A stretch of DNA of 64,000 bases from Halomonas fontilapidosi (GCF_014192285.1 NZ_JACHXQ010000009.1:1-64000), one strand, 5' to 3'; shown: positions 8,077 to 17,409, counted from the stretch's first letter. Notes: a model not told the origin generated them from the letters alone. Translations and numbers: made by a program.

Positions 8077-8931
8077 TCAGTCGCTCGCCGGTAGCGCCAG
8101 CAGCAGCGGCGCGCCAACCAGACCCTCGGAGAGACGGGTGGTGAGCACCTCGAGGATGCCATCGTGCTCGCCGGCCAGGCGCGTCGTGGTGACGTTGAGG
8201 CCGGGCGATTGTGCCATCGCCTGCGCGCAGATCTCCGCAATGTCGCCGCCCTCGCCGGCGTGGCGCCCCGGGGAGAGAAACAGCATGGCCAGGATGACCT
8301 CGCTGCCGGCCAGGGTCGGTGAGGCCAGCAGGTCTTCCAGCAGCGGCTCGTTGAAGCGGTAGGCCTCGCCTTCGCGACGCTCCATGGAGGCAAAGGTCAC
8401 GCAGCTGGCCTCCTCGCTGAGCAGCACGCTGAGCTGCCCGGCCAGGTAGTTGCGCACCGCCGTGACCTCTGGGATCGGGCTGCCGTGGTCGACCAGCACC
8501 ACCTTGGGCTGGCCGCGACCCTCCATCTGCTCGCGCACGTTGTCGGCCAGCAGCTGGGCCAGGCGCAGGTCCGGGGGCGTCCGGCTATCCACCAGCGGCA
8601 GCGCCACCTTGATGGCCAGCCCCGGATAGCGGGCCTGCACCTCGGCCAGCCGTTCGGGCAGGTAGCGGGTCAGGGCCTGGCTGGGGCCGAAGAAGAACGG
8701 CAGGATGACCAGCTCGGTGGCGCCCTGTGCCGCCAGCTGCTCGGCCAGCGGGCCCAGCGACACCGCCTTGCGGCCTTCCAGGTCTTCCGCAGGAATCTTG
8801 TAGGAGTGCAGCAGCGAGGCGGCTTCGACGTCGTGGCCGGTGGTCTGGCTCAGCGCCTGGGCCAGACGTCGCAGGTTGAGCGTGGCCTGGGGGCGCAGGG
8901 AGCCATTATCGACAAGCAGGATCTTTCGCAT
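8077..8931 (-). CDS. Tandem CbiX/SirB-type (sirohydrochlorin chelatase-like) protein
   Basis: A 284-residue protein made of two CbiX-like halves. CbiX/SirB insert Co or Fe into sirohydrochlorin using a pair of histidines. The C-terminal half keeps them: His149 in VVLVDHGSP and His224 in LSPGRHAGEGGD. In the N-terminal half the matching places read VDNGS (Asn9) and FFGPSQALT, so both histidines are lost and this half is probably structural. Start chosen at the ATG at 8931, six bases after AAGAGG; an upstream in-frame extension to 8970 has no such support. No cobalamin or siroheme genes lie nearby. Confidence 0.75.
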   Translation of the reverse strand: MRKILLVDNGSLRPQATLNLRRLAQALSQTTGHDVEAASLLHSYKIPAEDLEGRKAVSLGPLAEQLAAQGATELVILPFFFGPSQALTRYLPERLAEVQARYPGLAIKVALPLVDSRTPPDLRLAQLLADNVREQMEGRGQPKVVLVDHGSPIPEVTAVRNYLAGQLSVLLSEEASCVTFASMERREGEAYRFNEPLLEDLLASPTLAGSEVILAMLFLSPGRHAGEGGDIAEICAQAMAQSPGLNVTTTRLAGEHDGILEVLTTRLSEGLVGAPLLLALPASD

Positions 8932-9143
8932 GAGGGCCTCTTGGCGGGAGCGGAATTCGGGAACTGGCACGGGGGACGCCAGCTGACATCACACTACCGG
9001 GCGGACCTGTCGGTCAAGCGACGTTCCTGCCGGGCACCGCTGGTCGCGGTGGCAGACTGGCCGATCGGTCGCGCTTACTGGTAGGGTCTATTTCGATTCG
9101 CCTAGCCACTTGCAAAGCCACGACCCTCAATTCTGGAGTTACC

Positions 9144-9392
9144 ATGAGCCACACGCCGCACCAACTTGCCGAAGAATTTCCCGATCATGCCGAGCGCATT
9201 CACGACCTCAAGGAGTCCGACGCCCATTTCGCCAAGCTGGCCGATGAGTACCAGGAGGTGAATCGGGAAATTCATCGCATGGAAACGGAAGTCGAGCCGG
9301 TTGCGACCCACATCGAAGAAGACGCTCGCAAGAGGCGCCTCGCGCTGAAGGACGCTATCGCGGCCTATCTCGGGCGCCCCGTCTCGACCTGA
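9144..9392 (+). CDS. DUF465 (YdcH-family) small protein
   Basis: An 82-residue protein, mostly one charged helical hairpin, with the YdcH/DUF465 pattern (HxLxEEFPxHxxxIxxLKxSDxHFAKLxDEY near residues 6-38, then a basic C-terminal helix with KRRLxLKDxI). The family is widespread in proteobacteria and of unknown function. It stands alone, with both neighbours on the minus strand. Confidence 0.88.
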   Translation: MSHTPHQLAEEFPDHAERIHDLKESDAHFAKLADEYQEVNREIHRMETEVEPVATHIEEDARKRRLALKDAIAAYLGRPVST

Positions 9393-9464
9393 GTTTTCGC
9401 CTGGCGCCGACCGGCCAGCCGGCTGATACGCGCCCCGCACCAACGTACCCTCAGGGTCATGGGG

Positions 9465-10532
9465 TCATGGGTGGCCATCCCCCGTGACCCGCACCGCCAG
9501 CAGTTGCCCGATCTCCTCTGCCTGGACATTTGGCAGCCGATAGCCGCCGAGCCGAAAGACGCCGCGCAGCAGCGTATCGTTGCCGACCGCAAGATTGTTC
9601 GTGGCGACGATCAGGCGCAGGTGTCGGCGCGAGATCTTGACCTGCTCGCTGGCGGTGTAGCCCGGATGCTCGGCGATCTTGCGCAGCGTCGAGAGCGCCA
9701 TGCCGATCGACCAGCTGCAGAAGCGCCGAATGCCGACCTCGGAGGCCGGAATGCGCAGCGTGTACTCCTGTGCTTGCCGCAGGTGATAATGGGCGACCCC
9801 CACCAGAAAGCGGATGCCCTCGCGATATCCCGCCTGATCCTGCCAGTCATCGGTTTGCACCAGGTCGACGCCGTGCGCCGCGAACAGATCCCGCGGTAAC
9901 CAGCAGATGCCGCGCTGGCGGTCATCCCAGACGTCCTTGAGGATGTTGGTCATCTGCAGCCCCTGACCGAAGGCCACCGACAGCCGCTGCAGCGCCTCCT
10001 GCTGGTCGCGAATGCACGGATGACTCTCGGCGAACAGGCGGGTCAGCATCTCGCCGACGCAACCGGCCACCACGTAGCAGTAGTCTCGCAGGCAGCCGCC
10101 ATCGGCCAGGCCATGCGGGTTCTTCATGCGCTCGAACTCGGCCATGCCATGGCACATGGTGGTAACGCAGTCGCGCAGGGCCGCCTGCTGTGCGGCCGGC
10201 AGTTCACCGAAGGCCTCCAGCACGCCGGGCGTCTGGGCGATCAGTTCCTGCTCCAGGGGAGATTGCACCAGTCCGGTGCCGAGCAGCGCGTCGGAGAAGT
10301 CGCGGGCCGCGCTGGCGTCATTCAGCCCGGCGAGCAGACGCCGGTAGTGGGCATCCTTGTCGTCGGCCGGCATCTCGGTGCTGTCTTCCACCGTATCGGC
10401 AATGCGGCACAGCAGATAGGCATTGGTGATCGCCGGGCGCAGCGCTACCGGCAGCTGCGGAATGGTCAGGGCGAACGTCCGGGAGACGCCGGGCAGCAAC
10501 CGGTCCTGAAGGGCGAGTGATGCAGGCGTCAT
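9465..10532 (-). CDS. Squalene/phytoene synthase family protein
   Basis: A 355-residue prenyl synthase that would join two farnesyl (or geranylgeranyl) diphosphates head to head. The first aspartate-rich motif is D46-T-V-E-D50 in LCRIADTVEDS. The second is NILKDVWDD at 196-204, followed by R-x-x-G-x-x-x-W-L-P. The segment YCYVVAGCVGEMLT at 151-164 is typical of squalene synthases. Length also favours squalene synthase over the shorter HpnC/HpnD enzymes. No hopanoid or carotenoid genes are adjacent, so the end product is unclear. Confidence 0.85.
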   Translation of the reverse strand: MTPASLALQDRLLPGVSRTFALTIPQLPVALRPAITNAYLLCRIADTVEDSTEMPADDKDAHYRRLLAGLNDASAARDFSDALLGTGLVQSPLEQELIAQTPGVLEAFGELPAAQQAALRDCVTTMCHGMAEFERMKNPHGLADGGCLRDYCYVVAGCVGEMLTRLFAESHPCIRDQQEALQRLSVAFGQGLQMTNILKDVWDDRQRGICWLPRDLFAAHGVDLVQTDDWQDQAGYREGIRFLVGVAHYHLRQAQEYTLRIPASEVGIRRFCSWSIGMALSTLRKIAEHPGYTASEQVKISRRHLRLIVATNNLAVGNDTLLRGVFRLGGYRLPNVQAEEIGQLLAVRVTGDGHP

Positions 10533-10734
10533 GTCGGCAACGGCCCCCGGTATGCGGCGGCGGCCGAGGGCAGCACGGAGTCGCCGGGCTCGGTGGCCCG
10601 GTGCGGAAGGATCGATTCGGTGCGGATACGATAGCTCATGCCGGCATTATCGCCGATTTCGGCGGCGGAGAGTGAGGCCGGCCCGTGGAGAAAGGCAACA
10701 TGAGCCATGCCTCGCGACGAACCTCCGCGCGGAG

Positions 10735-11067
10735 TCAGTCGCCGCTCTCGTTGCCGATGGTCTGGATGACCTCGAACCCCTCGAACGTCGGCGGGCCCAG
10801 GTAGAGCCCCTCGCGACGGCTCTGGCCGGCGTTGGCGTGCGCGGCACGAAACGCCTCGGAGTGCGTCCAGGCCTCGAAGTCCTCGCGCGAACGCCAGATG
10901 GTGTGCGAGGCGTAGAGCACGTGGTCCTCTTTCTCGGGGCCACGCAGCATGTGGAATTCGACGAAACCGGGCAGGCCCTGCAGATGGGTTTCCCGCTCCA
11001 GCCAGATCTGCTCGAACTCTTCCCGTCTTTCGGGATTGACCTGAAAACGGTTCATGGCGATGTACAA
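10735..11067 (-). CDS. Antibiotic biosynthesis monooxygenase (ABM) domain, HmoA/IsdG-like
   Basis: A 110-residue ferredoxin-like-fold protein. The pattern NRFQVNPERREEFEQIWLERE, then LPGFVEFHMLRG and SHTIWRSREDFEAWTHSEAFRAAH, matches ABM/HmoA heme-degrading monooxygenases, which act as dimers on heme or aromatic substrates. The reading frame is open far upstream, but homology begins at MYIAMNRF. I chose the TTG at 11067 because GGGAG lies eight bases before it; the ATG at 11055 is the alternative and would remove four residues. Confidence 0.75.
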   Translation of the reverse strand: MYIAMNRFQVNPERREEFEQIWLERETHLQGLPGFVEFHMLRGPEKEDHVLYASHTIWRSREDFEAWTHSEAFRAAHANAGQSRREGLYLGPPTFEGFEVIQTIGNESGD

Positions 11068-11166
11068 GGCATTGGCTCCCAGGGTGGGTGGATGCTGCTG
11101 GGACGATGACATCCCGCTCGCGGCGAGGCAAGCTGGCACAAGGCACACGGCGAGGGAGAGCATGCC

Positions 11167-11862
11167 ATGCAGACCATCGGGCTGATTGGCGGCATGAGCT
11201 GGGAGTCGACCCAGACCTATTACCGCCTGATCAATCAACAGGTGAGAGCGCGGCTGGGCGGCCTGCACTCGGCCCGGCTGGTGCTCTACAGCGTCGACTT
11301 CGCCGAGATCGAGGCCCTGCAGCAGAGCGGCGACTGGGTGGCGGCCGGCGAGATACTTGGCTCGGCCGCCCACTCGCTCGAGGTCGCCGGGGTGGACTTC
11401 CTGATGCTCTGCACCAACACCATGCACAAGGTCGCACCGTATATCGAGCGCGCCGTCGCGGTGCCCCTGCTGCACATCGCCGACGCCACGGCTGAGGCGT
11501 TGATCGCCGAGGGTGTGCACCGCGTGGGGCTGCTGGGCACCCGCTTCACCATGGAGCAGGCGTTCTACCGCGAGAGGCTGGAGGCGCACGGTATCGAGGT
11601 GCTGATTCCCGATGAGACGCAGCGCGAGGTTATACACGACATCATCTTTCGGGAGCTCTGCCAGGGCGTGACCACACCGGCCTCGAAAACCGCCTATCTC
11701 GAGGTGGTGGAGGTCCTGGCGGGTCAGGGTGCCCAGGGGGTGATCCTGGGCTGTACCGAGATCGGGCTGCTGATCCAGGCGGGGGATACCGAGATTCCGC
11801 TCTTCGATACCACCGCCATCCATGCCGAGCAGGCGGTGCGTCGCGCGCTGGCGCAGGGCTGA
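11167..11862 (+). CDS. Aspartate/glutamate racemase family protein (amino-acid racemase)
   Basis: A 231-residue PLP-independent racemase that inverts the alpha carbon with two cysteines. The catalytic pair is Cys82 in LMLCTNTMH and Cys196 in VILGCTEIG. The start MQTIGLIGGMSWEST is a hallmark of the RacX/YgeA broad-specificity branch. It is divergent from the ABM gene with about 100 bases between starts. Preferred substrate (Asp, Glu or other amino acids for D-amino-acid production) cannot be told. Confidence 0.88.
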   Translation: MQTIGLIGGMSWESTQTYYRLINQQVRARLGGLHSARLVLYSVDFAEIEALQQSGDWVAAGEILGSAAHSLEVAGVDFLMLCTNTMHKVAPYIERAVAVPLLHIADATAEALIAEGVHRVGLLGTRFTMEQAFYRERLEAHGIEVLIPDETQREVIHDIIFRELCQGVTTPASKTAYLEVVEVLAGQGAQGVILGCTEIGLLIQAGDTEIPLFDTTAIHAEQAVRRALAQG

Positions 11863-11917
11863 GCCGGCAAGGGGCGCCCCCCGCGGCCTGGTAACGGCCG
11901 ACAGGGGCGCAGGTAGA

Positions 11918-12205
11918 TTACTTGAAGCGCGAGCGGGCTGACTTGAGCGATTCGCTCAGGGAGTCCCAGGCGCGCTCTGCCCCAGCCTTGATGTCGTCCC
12001 AGGCGTCGTCGCTGGAGTGGCGCAGTTCCTCGAGCTTCTGGCGCATCTGCTCGCGCTTCGCCTCGAGTTCATCGATCTCCTTCTCCCGCTCGATACGCGC
12101 GTCGGCTTCGGCGGAATCCGCCTTGGCCTTCAGCTTGTCTACCTCGGCCTGCAGCTCATCCAGCTTGGCTTGCAGCTTCTGCTCGTAGGCATCCCTGTTG
12201 CTCAT
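11918..12205 (-). CDS. Coiled-coil stress-response-like protein (sll1863 type)
   Basis: A 95-residue, highly charged protein predicted to be one long coiled coil (YEQKLQAKLDELQAEVDKLKAK, then DELEAKREQMRQKLEELR). The end, WDSLSESLKSARSRFK, is amphipathic. It resembles small coiled-coil proteins annotated as sll1863-family stress response proteins. Start chosen at the ATG of MSNRDAYEQ, 87 bases inside the maximal frame, because the coiled coil begins there and an AGGAG lies upstream. Function is not known from sequence. Confidence 0.7.
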   Translation of the reverse strand: MSNRDAYEQKLQAKLDELQAEVDKLKAKADSAEADARIEREKEIDELEAKREQMRQKLEELRHSSDDAWDDIKAGAERAWDSLSESLKSARSRFK

Positions 12206-12433
12206 GAAGCACTCCTGTCCGTTTTCCGGTTCGTGGAAGCTTGAGGATAGCCCGTCCGCGAGCGGACGGGGGCACGACTTCAAGGGTGGCATACGGGGTG
12301 GGGGCTGTTCGAATGAAAGACGCGGAAGACCCCGTCATGCGGTAGGCGCGGTAGACGGAAAAGGCAGGCTTGGCATCCTGGCCCGGATCGGCGATGCTGG
12401 CCAGCATTCCCTGTTTTACAGGATGCTTACATT

Positions 12434-13957
12434 TTGTCAGGCCAACCTGCGCGCCCCCCGGAGCTGGCCGCGCCCGACCCCGCTCCAATCGATACCGCGG
12501 ACTGCCTGGCGGCGCTGAGCCGAGGTGGCAGAACCCTGATGAGCGCCGACCATTGGGCAGAGGGCGTCGACCGCCTGCTGGCCGAGATCGGTCCCGTCAC
12601 CGGGGCGAGTCGGGTCTGGATCTTCCAGCTCATGGAGGTGCAGCCCGATGCCGTGGTTCAGGACTACGTCTTCGAATGGGCCTCGTCGGAAGGCTATCGA
12701 CAGCTCAACCAGAAGCGGTTTCGCTTCTTCTCCTCGCCGCTGAAGGACCCGATCTATTGTCGTCTGGTCGAGGAGCGCCAGGCGGGGATGTCCCACGACT
12801 TCTGTATTCCCGTCATGCCGCCGGGTCCGCTGCGCAGTGATCTCGAGGGCCAGGCGATCGAGTCCATGGCCACGGTGCCCATTTTCGTCAACGGCCAGTG
12901 GTGGGGCACCCTCGGCATCGATGATTGCGAGCGCCCCGTCAGCTGGCGCGGGCCGGGCCTCGACCTGCTCGAGGCCGCCGGCCAGCTGATCGCGGCGGCC
13001 GTCTACCGCTACCAGCTGAGCCATCGCTCCCGTCAGATCGAGCTCTTCCACAAGGTGGCCGACTGTGGCGTCTGGGAGGTCACGCTTCGCAATGGGCGGG
13101 TATGGTGCTCCCAGGCGCTCAAGACGGCGCTGGGCTACCCTGAGACCTATCCGCGGGTGTCCCTGCGACGCCTGCTCGCCCGCCTGCATCCCGACGATCG
13201 CGCTGCACTTCGGGCGCGCTTGAGGGGGCTTCGGGGCGCGGCCGAATCCACCCAGTTCCGCCTCGACGCGCGGGTGAGGCTGGCCGGCCCGTCATGGATC
13301 TGGCACGAGATCATCGGCGAGATTCAGCACAACGAGGCGGGCCGGCCGGTCGCTGTCGCCGGCCTGCTGCTTGATATCAGCCGGCGCAAGCAGGGGGAGC
13401 AGCAGGCGCTCGCCGCCTCGCAACTCGACGCCCTGACCGGTGCCCTCAACCGGCGCGGCATGACGCGGCACCTCGAGACGCTCGGCGCGGCCATGGAACC
13501 CGGCCACGTCATCCTGCTCGATATCGATCACTTCAAGCAGATCAACGACACCCATGGGCACCTGGTCGGCGATGTACTGCTGCGAACGATGGTGGAGCGA
13601 CTGCGCCACGAGCTTCGCCCCGGTGATGGGCTGGTGCGCCTGGGCGGCGAGGAGTTTGCCATCCTCGTCGGCGGCATGCGCGATGAGCAGGCCATGGCGC
13701 TGGCCGAGCGCCTGCGTCGCAGCGTCGACGCCGACCCTTTCCTGGTGGAAATGCCCGACGACGACCAGCCATTGAGGGTAACGATGTCGATCAGCCTTGG
13801 GGTCGCCCGCCAGGACGATGACGCCTTCCAGTCGCCGGAACAGCTGATGGCCCAAGCCGACCAGGCGCTCTATGCCGCCAAGCACGCCGGCCGCAACACT
13901 GTGCAGTTCTTCAGCGCGGCGACCGAGCCTCGCGCTGTGAATCTCGATACCGAATAG
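12434..13957 (+). CDS. Diguanylate cyclase with GAF and PAS-like sensor regions
   Basis: A 507-residue cytoplasmic protein that should make cyclic di-GMP. Residues about 35-190 form a GAF-like domain (ATVPIFVNGQWWGTLGIDDC). Residues about 205-315 look PAS-like with a PAC end (VAGLLLDISRRKQ). The GGDEF domain starts with LDALTGALNRRGM near 332; the active site is GGEEF at 404-408, preceded five residues earlier by an RPGD inhibitory site (395-398), so product feedback is expected. The start is uncertain: the frame opens with a TTG at 12434; an ATG at 12539 would still include the GAF domain. Confidence 0.88.
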   Translation: MSGQPARPPELAAPDPAPIDTADCLAALSRGGRTLMSADHWAEGVDRLLAEIGPVTGASRVWIFQLMEVQPDAVVQDYVFEWASSEGYRQLNQKRFRFFSSPLKDPIYCRLVEERQAGMSHDFCIPVMPPGPLRSDLEGQAIESMATVPIFVNGQWWGTLGIDDCERPVSWRGPGLDLLEAAGQLIAAAVYRYQLSHRSRQIELFHKVADCGVWEVTLRNGRVWCSQALKTALGYPETYPRVSLRRLLARLHPDDRAALRARLRGLRGAAESTQFRLDARVRLAGPSWIWHEIIGEIQHNEAGRPVAVAGLLLDISRRKQGEQQALAASQLDALTGALNRRGMTRHLETLGAAMEPGHVILLDIDHFKQINDTHGHLVGDVLLRTMVERLRHELRPGDGLVRLGGEEFAILVGGMRDEQAMALAERLRRSVDADPFLVEMPDDDQPLRVTMSISLGVARQDDDAFQSPEQLMAQADQALYAAKHAGRNTVQFFSAATEPRAVNLDTE

Positions 13958-14105
13958 GTCTGTTCGCCTCGGGGGCCGATCGCCTTCCGGCAAGATCATT
14001 CCATGCCGGTTCGTTGTCCCTCTGCACGCGACGAATCATTCTCTGCTGCTAGGCTGAATCTCACAACAGCATAACGACACCGTCCATGACGCAAGGGATC
14101 GCACT

Positions 14106-14438
14106 ATGGCAACGCACGCCTCAGAGCCCCGCATTACGCTGCACCCGCACGCGCGCCGCGTGCAGGTCGTCCTCGACGGCACTCAACTCGCCGACACCAC
14201 CCGCGCCATCGAACTCCGTGAACGCGGTTACCCACCTCGCCAGTATATCCCCCGCGGCGACGTGCGGATGGACCTGCTGACCCCGTCCAAGACCGTGACC
14301 CACTGCCCGTTCAAGGGCGATGCTAGCTACTACTCCTTTGGTGAACACCAGGATGTAGCGTGGAGTTATGAAAAGCCGCTGGAGGAGTTGAAGGACATCG
14401 AGGGAAGGGTGGTGTTTTACCAGGGCGTCAGTGAATGA
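14106..14438 (+). CDS. DUF427 domain protein
   Basis: A 110-residue protein of the DUF427 family. Typical features are RRVQVVLDGTQLADTTRAIELRERGYPPRQYIPRGDV in the first half, TVTHCPFKGDASYYSF in the middle and a final VVFYQGVSE. The family is common next to redox or hydrolase genes, and its activity is not established. A shortened, decayed relative lies at 17410. A second ATG at 14086 in another frame is not used. Confidence 0.9.
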   Translation: MATHASEPRITLHPHARRVQVVLDGTQLADTTRAIELRERGYPPRQYIPRGDVRMDLLTPSKTVTHCPFKGDASYYSFGEHQDVAWSYEKPLEELKDIEGRVVFYQGVSE

Positions 14439-14524
14439 CCGCTGGTGACCCGGCGTGGCCGTGACCACTCCTGACTCGTGGCAGAGCATTGGTCTCGACG
14501 GGCTGCATGACTCGATGCTCCCGG

Positions 14525-15517
14525 TCACTGGTTCGCCAACTGCCTTATCGGACCCTCGAGCAGCCCCATGAGGTCACCGAAGTAGCCCTCCGAGCGGGCG
14601 GGGCGGTTCGGATCCGAGGTGATCGCGACGGCCAGGTCGAGCTCTGAGTGTGCCGCGATGATCTGCCCCCCATAGCCGCGTGCCAGCACGAAGCCGCTAT
14701 CGCTGATGAACCAGCCGTAGCCATACCCCATGCCCGAATAGGGTGAGCGCCCCCTGGGCACAATGGAGGCGCGGATCCAGTCGGCGGGGATCACCTGCTG
14801 GCCGGCGAAGCGGCCGGCATCCCGCATCAGCAGCGCCAGCGAGAGCATCGCGCGGGGCGTCAGCGCCATCTCGTTGCCGCCGAGGTAGTAGCCCTGTGGA
14901 TCGCGCACCCAGGGCGGCACCTCGAACCCCAGCGGCTCTCCCAGGCGCTGTCGGGCGAGCCGCAGCAGGCTCTGCCCCGAGGCCTCGGCCAGGGCGGCGC
15001 CCAGCACGTGAGTCGTGCCGGTGGAATAGATCATGCGGCCACCGGGATCGGCCACCATGGGCCGGGTCAGGGCATCGGCCACCCAGTTCGGCGACGCCAC
15101 CCAGGCGCCGTAGCGTTCCCCCGAGGTGCTTTCGAGCCCCGCCTGCAGCGTCACCAGGTCCTCCATCGTCACCTCGTCCACGCCCTCTGTGGCCTCCGGG
15201 GGCACGATCGAGGGCGATACCTCGACCAGGCGGCTGGTGACCGAGGGAATCTCGCCCCTGGCGATGCAGGTCCCCAGCAGCAGCGCCACCACGCTCTTCG
15301 AGCAGGACTTGATGTTTGCCAGCCGCTCCAGGCCGGGGCCTCTCGGGGCTTCCGCCACGATCACCTCGTCGCCGAGCTGAACCTGGATCGAGTTCAGCTG
15401 GTCGAGCGCCGCCAGGGCCCGGTCGAGCGTGGCGATGGGCTGTGCGAGCGCCGAGGGCACGAAGGGGACGGCGAGTCCTGCCAGGGCGAGCTGGATGAAG
15501 GCGCGGCGAGTGAGCAT
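14525..15517 (-). CDS. Exported beta-lactamase-fold serine hydrolase
   Basis: A 330-residue penicillin-binding-protein-like/class C beta-lactamase-fold hydrolase. The N-terminus MLTRRAFIQLALAG looks like a signal with an RR pair (possible Tat) and a cleavage site near ALA-Q. The nucleophile motif is S71-C-S-K74 in IKSCSKS, the tyrosine motif is probably YST in RMIYSTGTTH, and GYGYGWF plus GYGGQI fit the later parts of the fold. Start chosen at the ATG at 15517 because the signal peptide begins there; the frame is open 74 codons further upstream. Substrate may be a peptide or ester; activity as a resistance enzyme is not implied. Confidence 0.82.
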   Translation of the reverse strand: MLTRRAFIQLALAGLAVPFVPSALAQPIATLDRALAALDQLNSIQVQLGDEVIVAEAPRGPGLERLANIKSCSKSVVALLLGTCIARGEIPSVTSRLVEVSPSIVPPEATEGVDEVTMEDLVTLQAGLESTSGERYGAWVASPNWVADALTRPMVADPGGRMIYSTGTTHVLGAALAEASGQSLLRLARQRLGEPLGFEVPPWVRDPQGYYLGGNEMALTPRAMLSLALLMRDAGRFAGQQVIPADWIRASIVPRGRSPYSGMGYGYGWFISDSGFVLARGYGGQIIAAHSELDLAVAITSDPNRPARSEGYFGDLMGLLEGPIRQLANQ

Positions 15518-15663
15518 GGGGCGCTTTACCTGTCGGGTGGCTGAGGGCACGGCCGGGGCGGCATTCACCGCCAACCATCTCACCGCGACGTGGCGGCTTG
15601 CCTTGTCAGGGCAGCTGGCACCCTGCGCGAAGCGGCCGGGTTTCAAGGCCCGGCCGCAGGGTG

Positions 15664-16287
15664 TCATGCCTTGCGGTGCTGGCAGGTCACCGTCGGGTTG
15701 AACGGCTCGAGGTTGCCGTTGGGGTTGTCGCGAAACCACAGGTGTTGATCGTAGTGGGCCTGGAAGTGGTGGGCCTCCTCGGTAGTCGTGGCCGGGTCAT
15801 CGACCATATAGTCCCAGCTGCGCCCGGCAAGGGCCGGCGGCCCGCCGTTGCCCGCGGTTTCCCAGGCCTTACGGAACACCAGGTTCTCGACCCCAACCAG
15901 TACCAGGGAGCCGTCTTCCTGGGGTTCATAGAGCAGGATGGCGGGGTTCATGAAATCGGTATGGGTGCCGGTGCCGTCGACCCGCGGCGCGCTGACCGTC
16001 AGGCCAAGCAGGTCCGGGCGCAAGTAGTGGATGCCCATGGCACCCAGTTCGGCGGGCAAGCCATGGGCCTTCGCCGTCACGCACTCCCCGGAGGGATCCG
16101 GCACGTAGCCCTCCGCCAGGGACACGTTGACGTCCTCGAAGCGCCGCGTGGCGGCGCGCACCGATTCGATCAGTGCTGTCGCCTCGTCGCTTTGGATCGC
16201 GTCCTGGTCCGGCAGCGAGTGCGCTGCTATTAATGGCGCTGCCGTCAGACCCGCCACGATCACCCCACCCCACAGGATGGCACGCAT
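15664..16287 (-). CDS. Conserved exported protein of unknown function
   Basis: A 207-residue protein with a clear signal peptide (MRAILWGGVIVAGLTAAPLIAAHS). The mature part contains a histidine/aspartate-rich C-terminal half (EEAHHFQAHYDQHLWF) that could bind a metal or heme, and two cysteines, in GECVTAKAHG and near the end in TVTCQHRKA. I recognise the type from halophile and pseudomonad genomes but no named family. GGAGGAGA sets the ATG at 16287. It lies upstream of, and on the same strand as, the serine hydrolase gene (147 bases). Confidence 0.65.
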   Translation of the reverse strand: MRAILWGGVIVAGLTAAPLIAAHSLPDQDAIQSDEATALIESVRAATRRFEDVNVSLAEGYVPDPSGECVTAKAHGLPAELGAMGIHYLRPDLLGLTVSAPRVDGTGTHTDFMNPAILLYEPQEDGSLVLVGVENLVFRKAWETAGNGGPPALAGRSWDYMVDDPATTTEEAHHFQAHYDQHLWFRDNPNGNLEPFNPTVTCQHRKA

Positions 16288-16542
16288 GTGATTCTCCTCC
16301 CGGCGTTGCCGGGCCAGCCGCATCGGGCAGTGGCCCAAGAGCGTTACCAGCCGAGCCCCCTTGCGGCCAAGATGAGGTGGCTCGAAACGCGTCGACCAAC
16401 CTTATCACTATAGTGGAGCCGGCCCCTTGGCGTGCCCTTCGCCGTGCCGCGAAACGAGATGGAAGATGCCATACGAGTGCCTGTTGCGCGGGGCATCAGC
16501 CTACGCCGAACCGGACCAGGCAATGGCCCCTTTGGCCATCCG

Positions 16543-17199
16543 TCAGCGCTTCACCAGCCCCTGGCCGAGCGCCGCACCGAGACGGTCCACGGCACCGGCC
16601 AGCTTTTCGTCGATGACGTGCAGGTACTCCGTCCAGTCGTCGATATGGTTCAGCTCCGCCTTGCCGTCGGAGATGCCGCGCAGCACCACCAGCGGCACCG
16701 AAAAGCGGGTGCAGGCGCGCAGGCTGGCGTAGCTCTCCATGTCCACCATGTCGGCTTTGATGGCGTCATAGGCCGCGCCCGAGACGATATCGGCGCCAGT
16801 CGAGAGCGTTGCCTCGCGAATCCCGGGAATGCGCAGCGGCAGGGGCAGGGTGGCCGGCAGGTCGAGAAAGGGCGTGACGCCCGTTGCGAAGCCGAGCGGC
16901 GAGGCGTCCATGTCGCGGTAGGCCACCGAGGTCGCCTGGTAGACCTCGGTCTGCTCCAGCGCCCGGCTGCCCGCCGAGCCCAGCGACACCACCAGATCCG
17001 GCAGCCGCCCGCGCGCCTCGAGTCCCGCCAGCGCCGCGGTGAGCTCCACCGCCGCCTCGACCGGCCCCACCCCGGTCATGAAGGGTGTGAAACGCTTCCG
17101 AAGATGCGGGCCGTATTCAGGCTCAGCCGCCATCACGAAGAGGATATTGCGGCCACCGAGCGCCGTCAGCGGCGCCGGTGCGCGTGGTGTCTGGTTCAT
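16543..17199 (-). CDS. 5'-methylthioadenosine/S-adenosylhomocysteine nucleosidase-like protein
   Basis: A 218-residue phosphorylase-superfamily nucleosidase. It should cleave adenine from methylthioadenosine or S-adenosylhomocysteine in methyl-cycle salvage. Visible are AAEPEYG with the catalytic Glu near 26, GVGPVEAAV, the ribose-binding DMESYA with Glu155, and RGISDGKAE with Asp178 as the likely general acid. Start chosen at 17199 because GGGAGA lies before it; the open frame continues much further. Some sequence elements differ from E. coli MTAN, so a relative such as futalosine hydrolase cannot be excluded. Confidence 0.8.
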   Translation of the reverse strand: MNQTPRAPAPLTALGGRNILFVMAAEPEYGPHLRKRFTPFMTGVGPVEAAVELTAALAGLEARGRLPDLVVSLGSAGSRALEQTEVYQATSVAYRDMDASPLGFATGVTPFLDLPATLPLPLRIPGIREATLSTGADIVSGAAYDAIKADMVDMESYASLRACTRFSVPLVVLRGISDGKAELNHIDDWTEYLHVIDEKLAGAVDRLGAALGQGLVKR

Positions 17200-17409
17200 C
17201 CCTTGAATCTCCCGCAGCTGATAAACGCCACCATCATGGCGGGCAGGGGCGCAGGCGCCAAGCGCTTGATAGTTCGGTGGGGTCGAGTGCGCTGTGATCT
17301 GGAGAAGGCGGACTAGACGAATTGACCTAAGAAAAATTGTCACTGAGCACTGACATTCTGTCTTTATCGCCCTACGCTGATGAATCAGCCGATAGCAATG
17401 GAACTGCCG

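Noticed and set aside
10529..10735. Possible small minus-strand gene (about 36-60 codons) ending at the start of the squalene synthase gene
   Set aside because: It overlaps the next start by four bases, but has no homology I know and no convincing ribosome binding site; coding character is not better than the other shadows.
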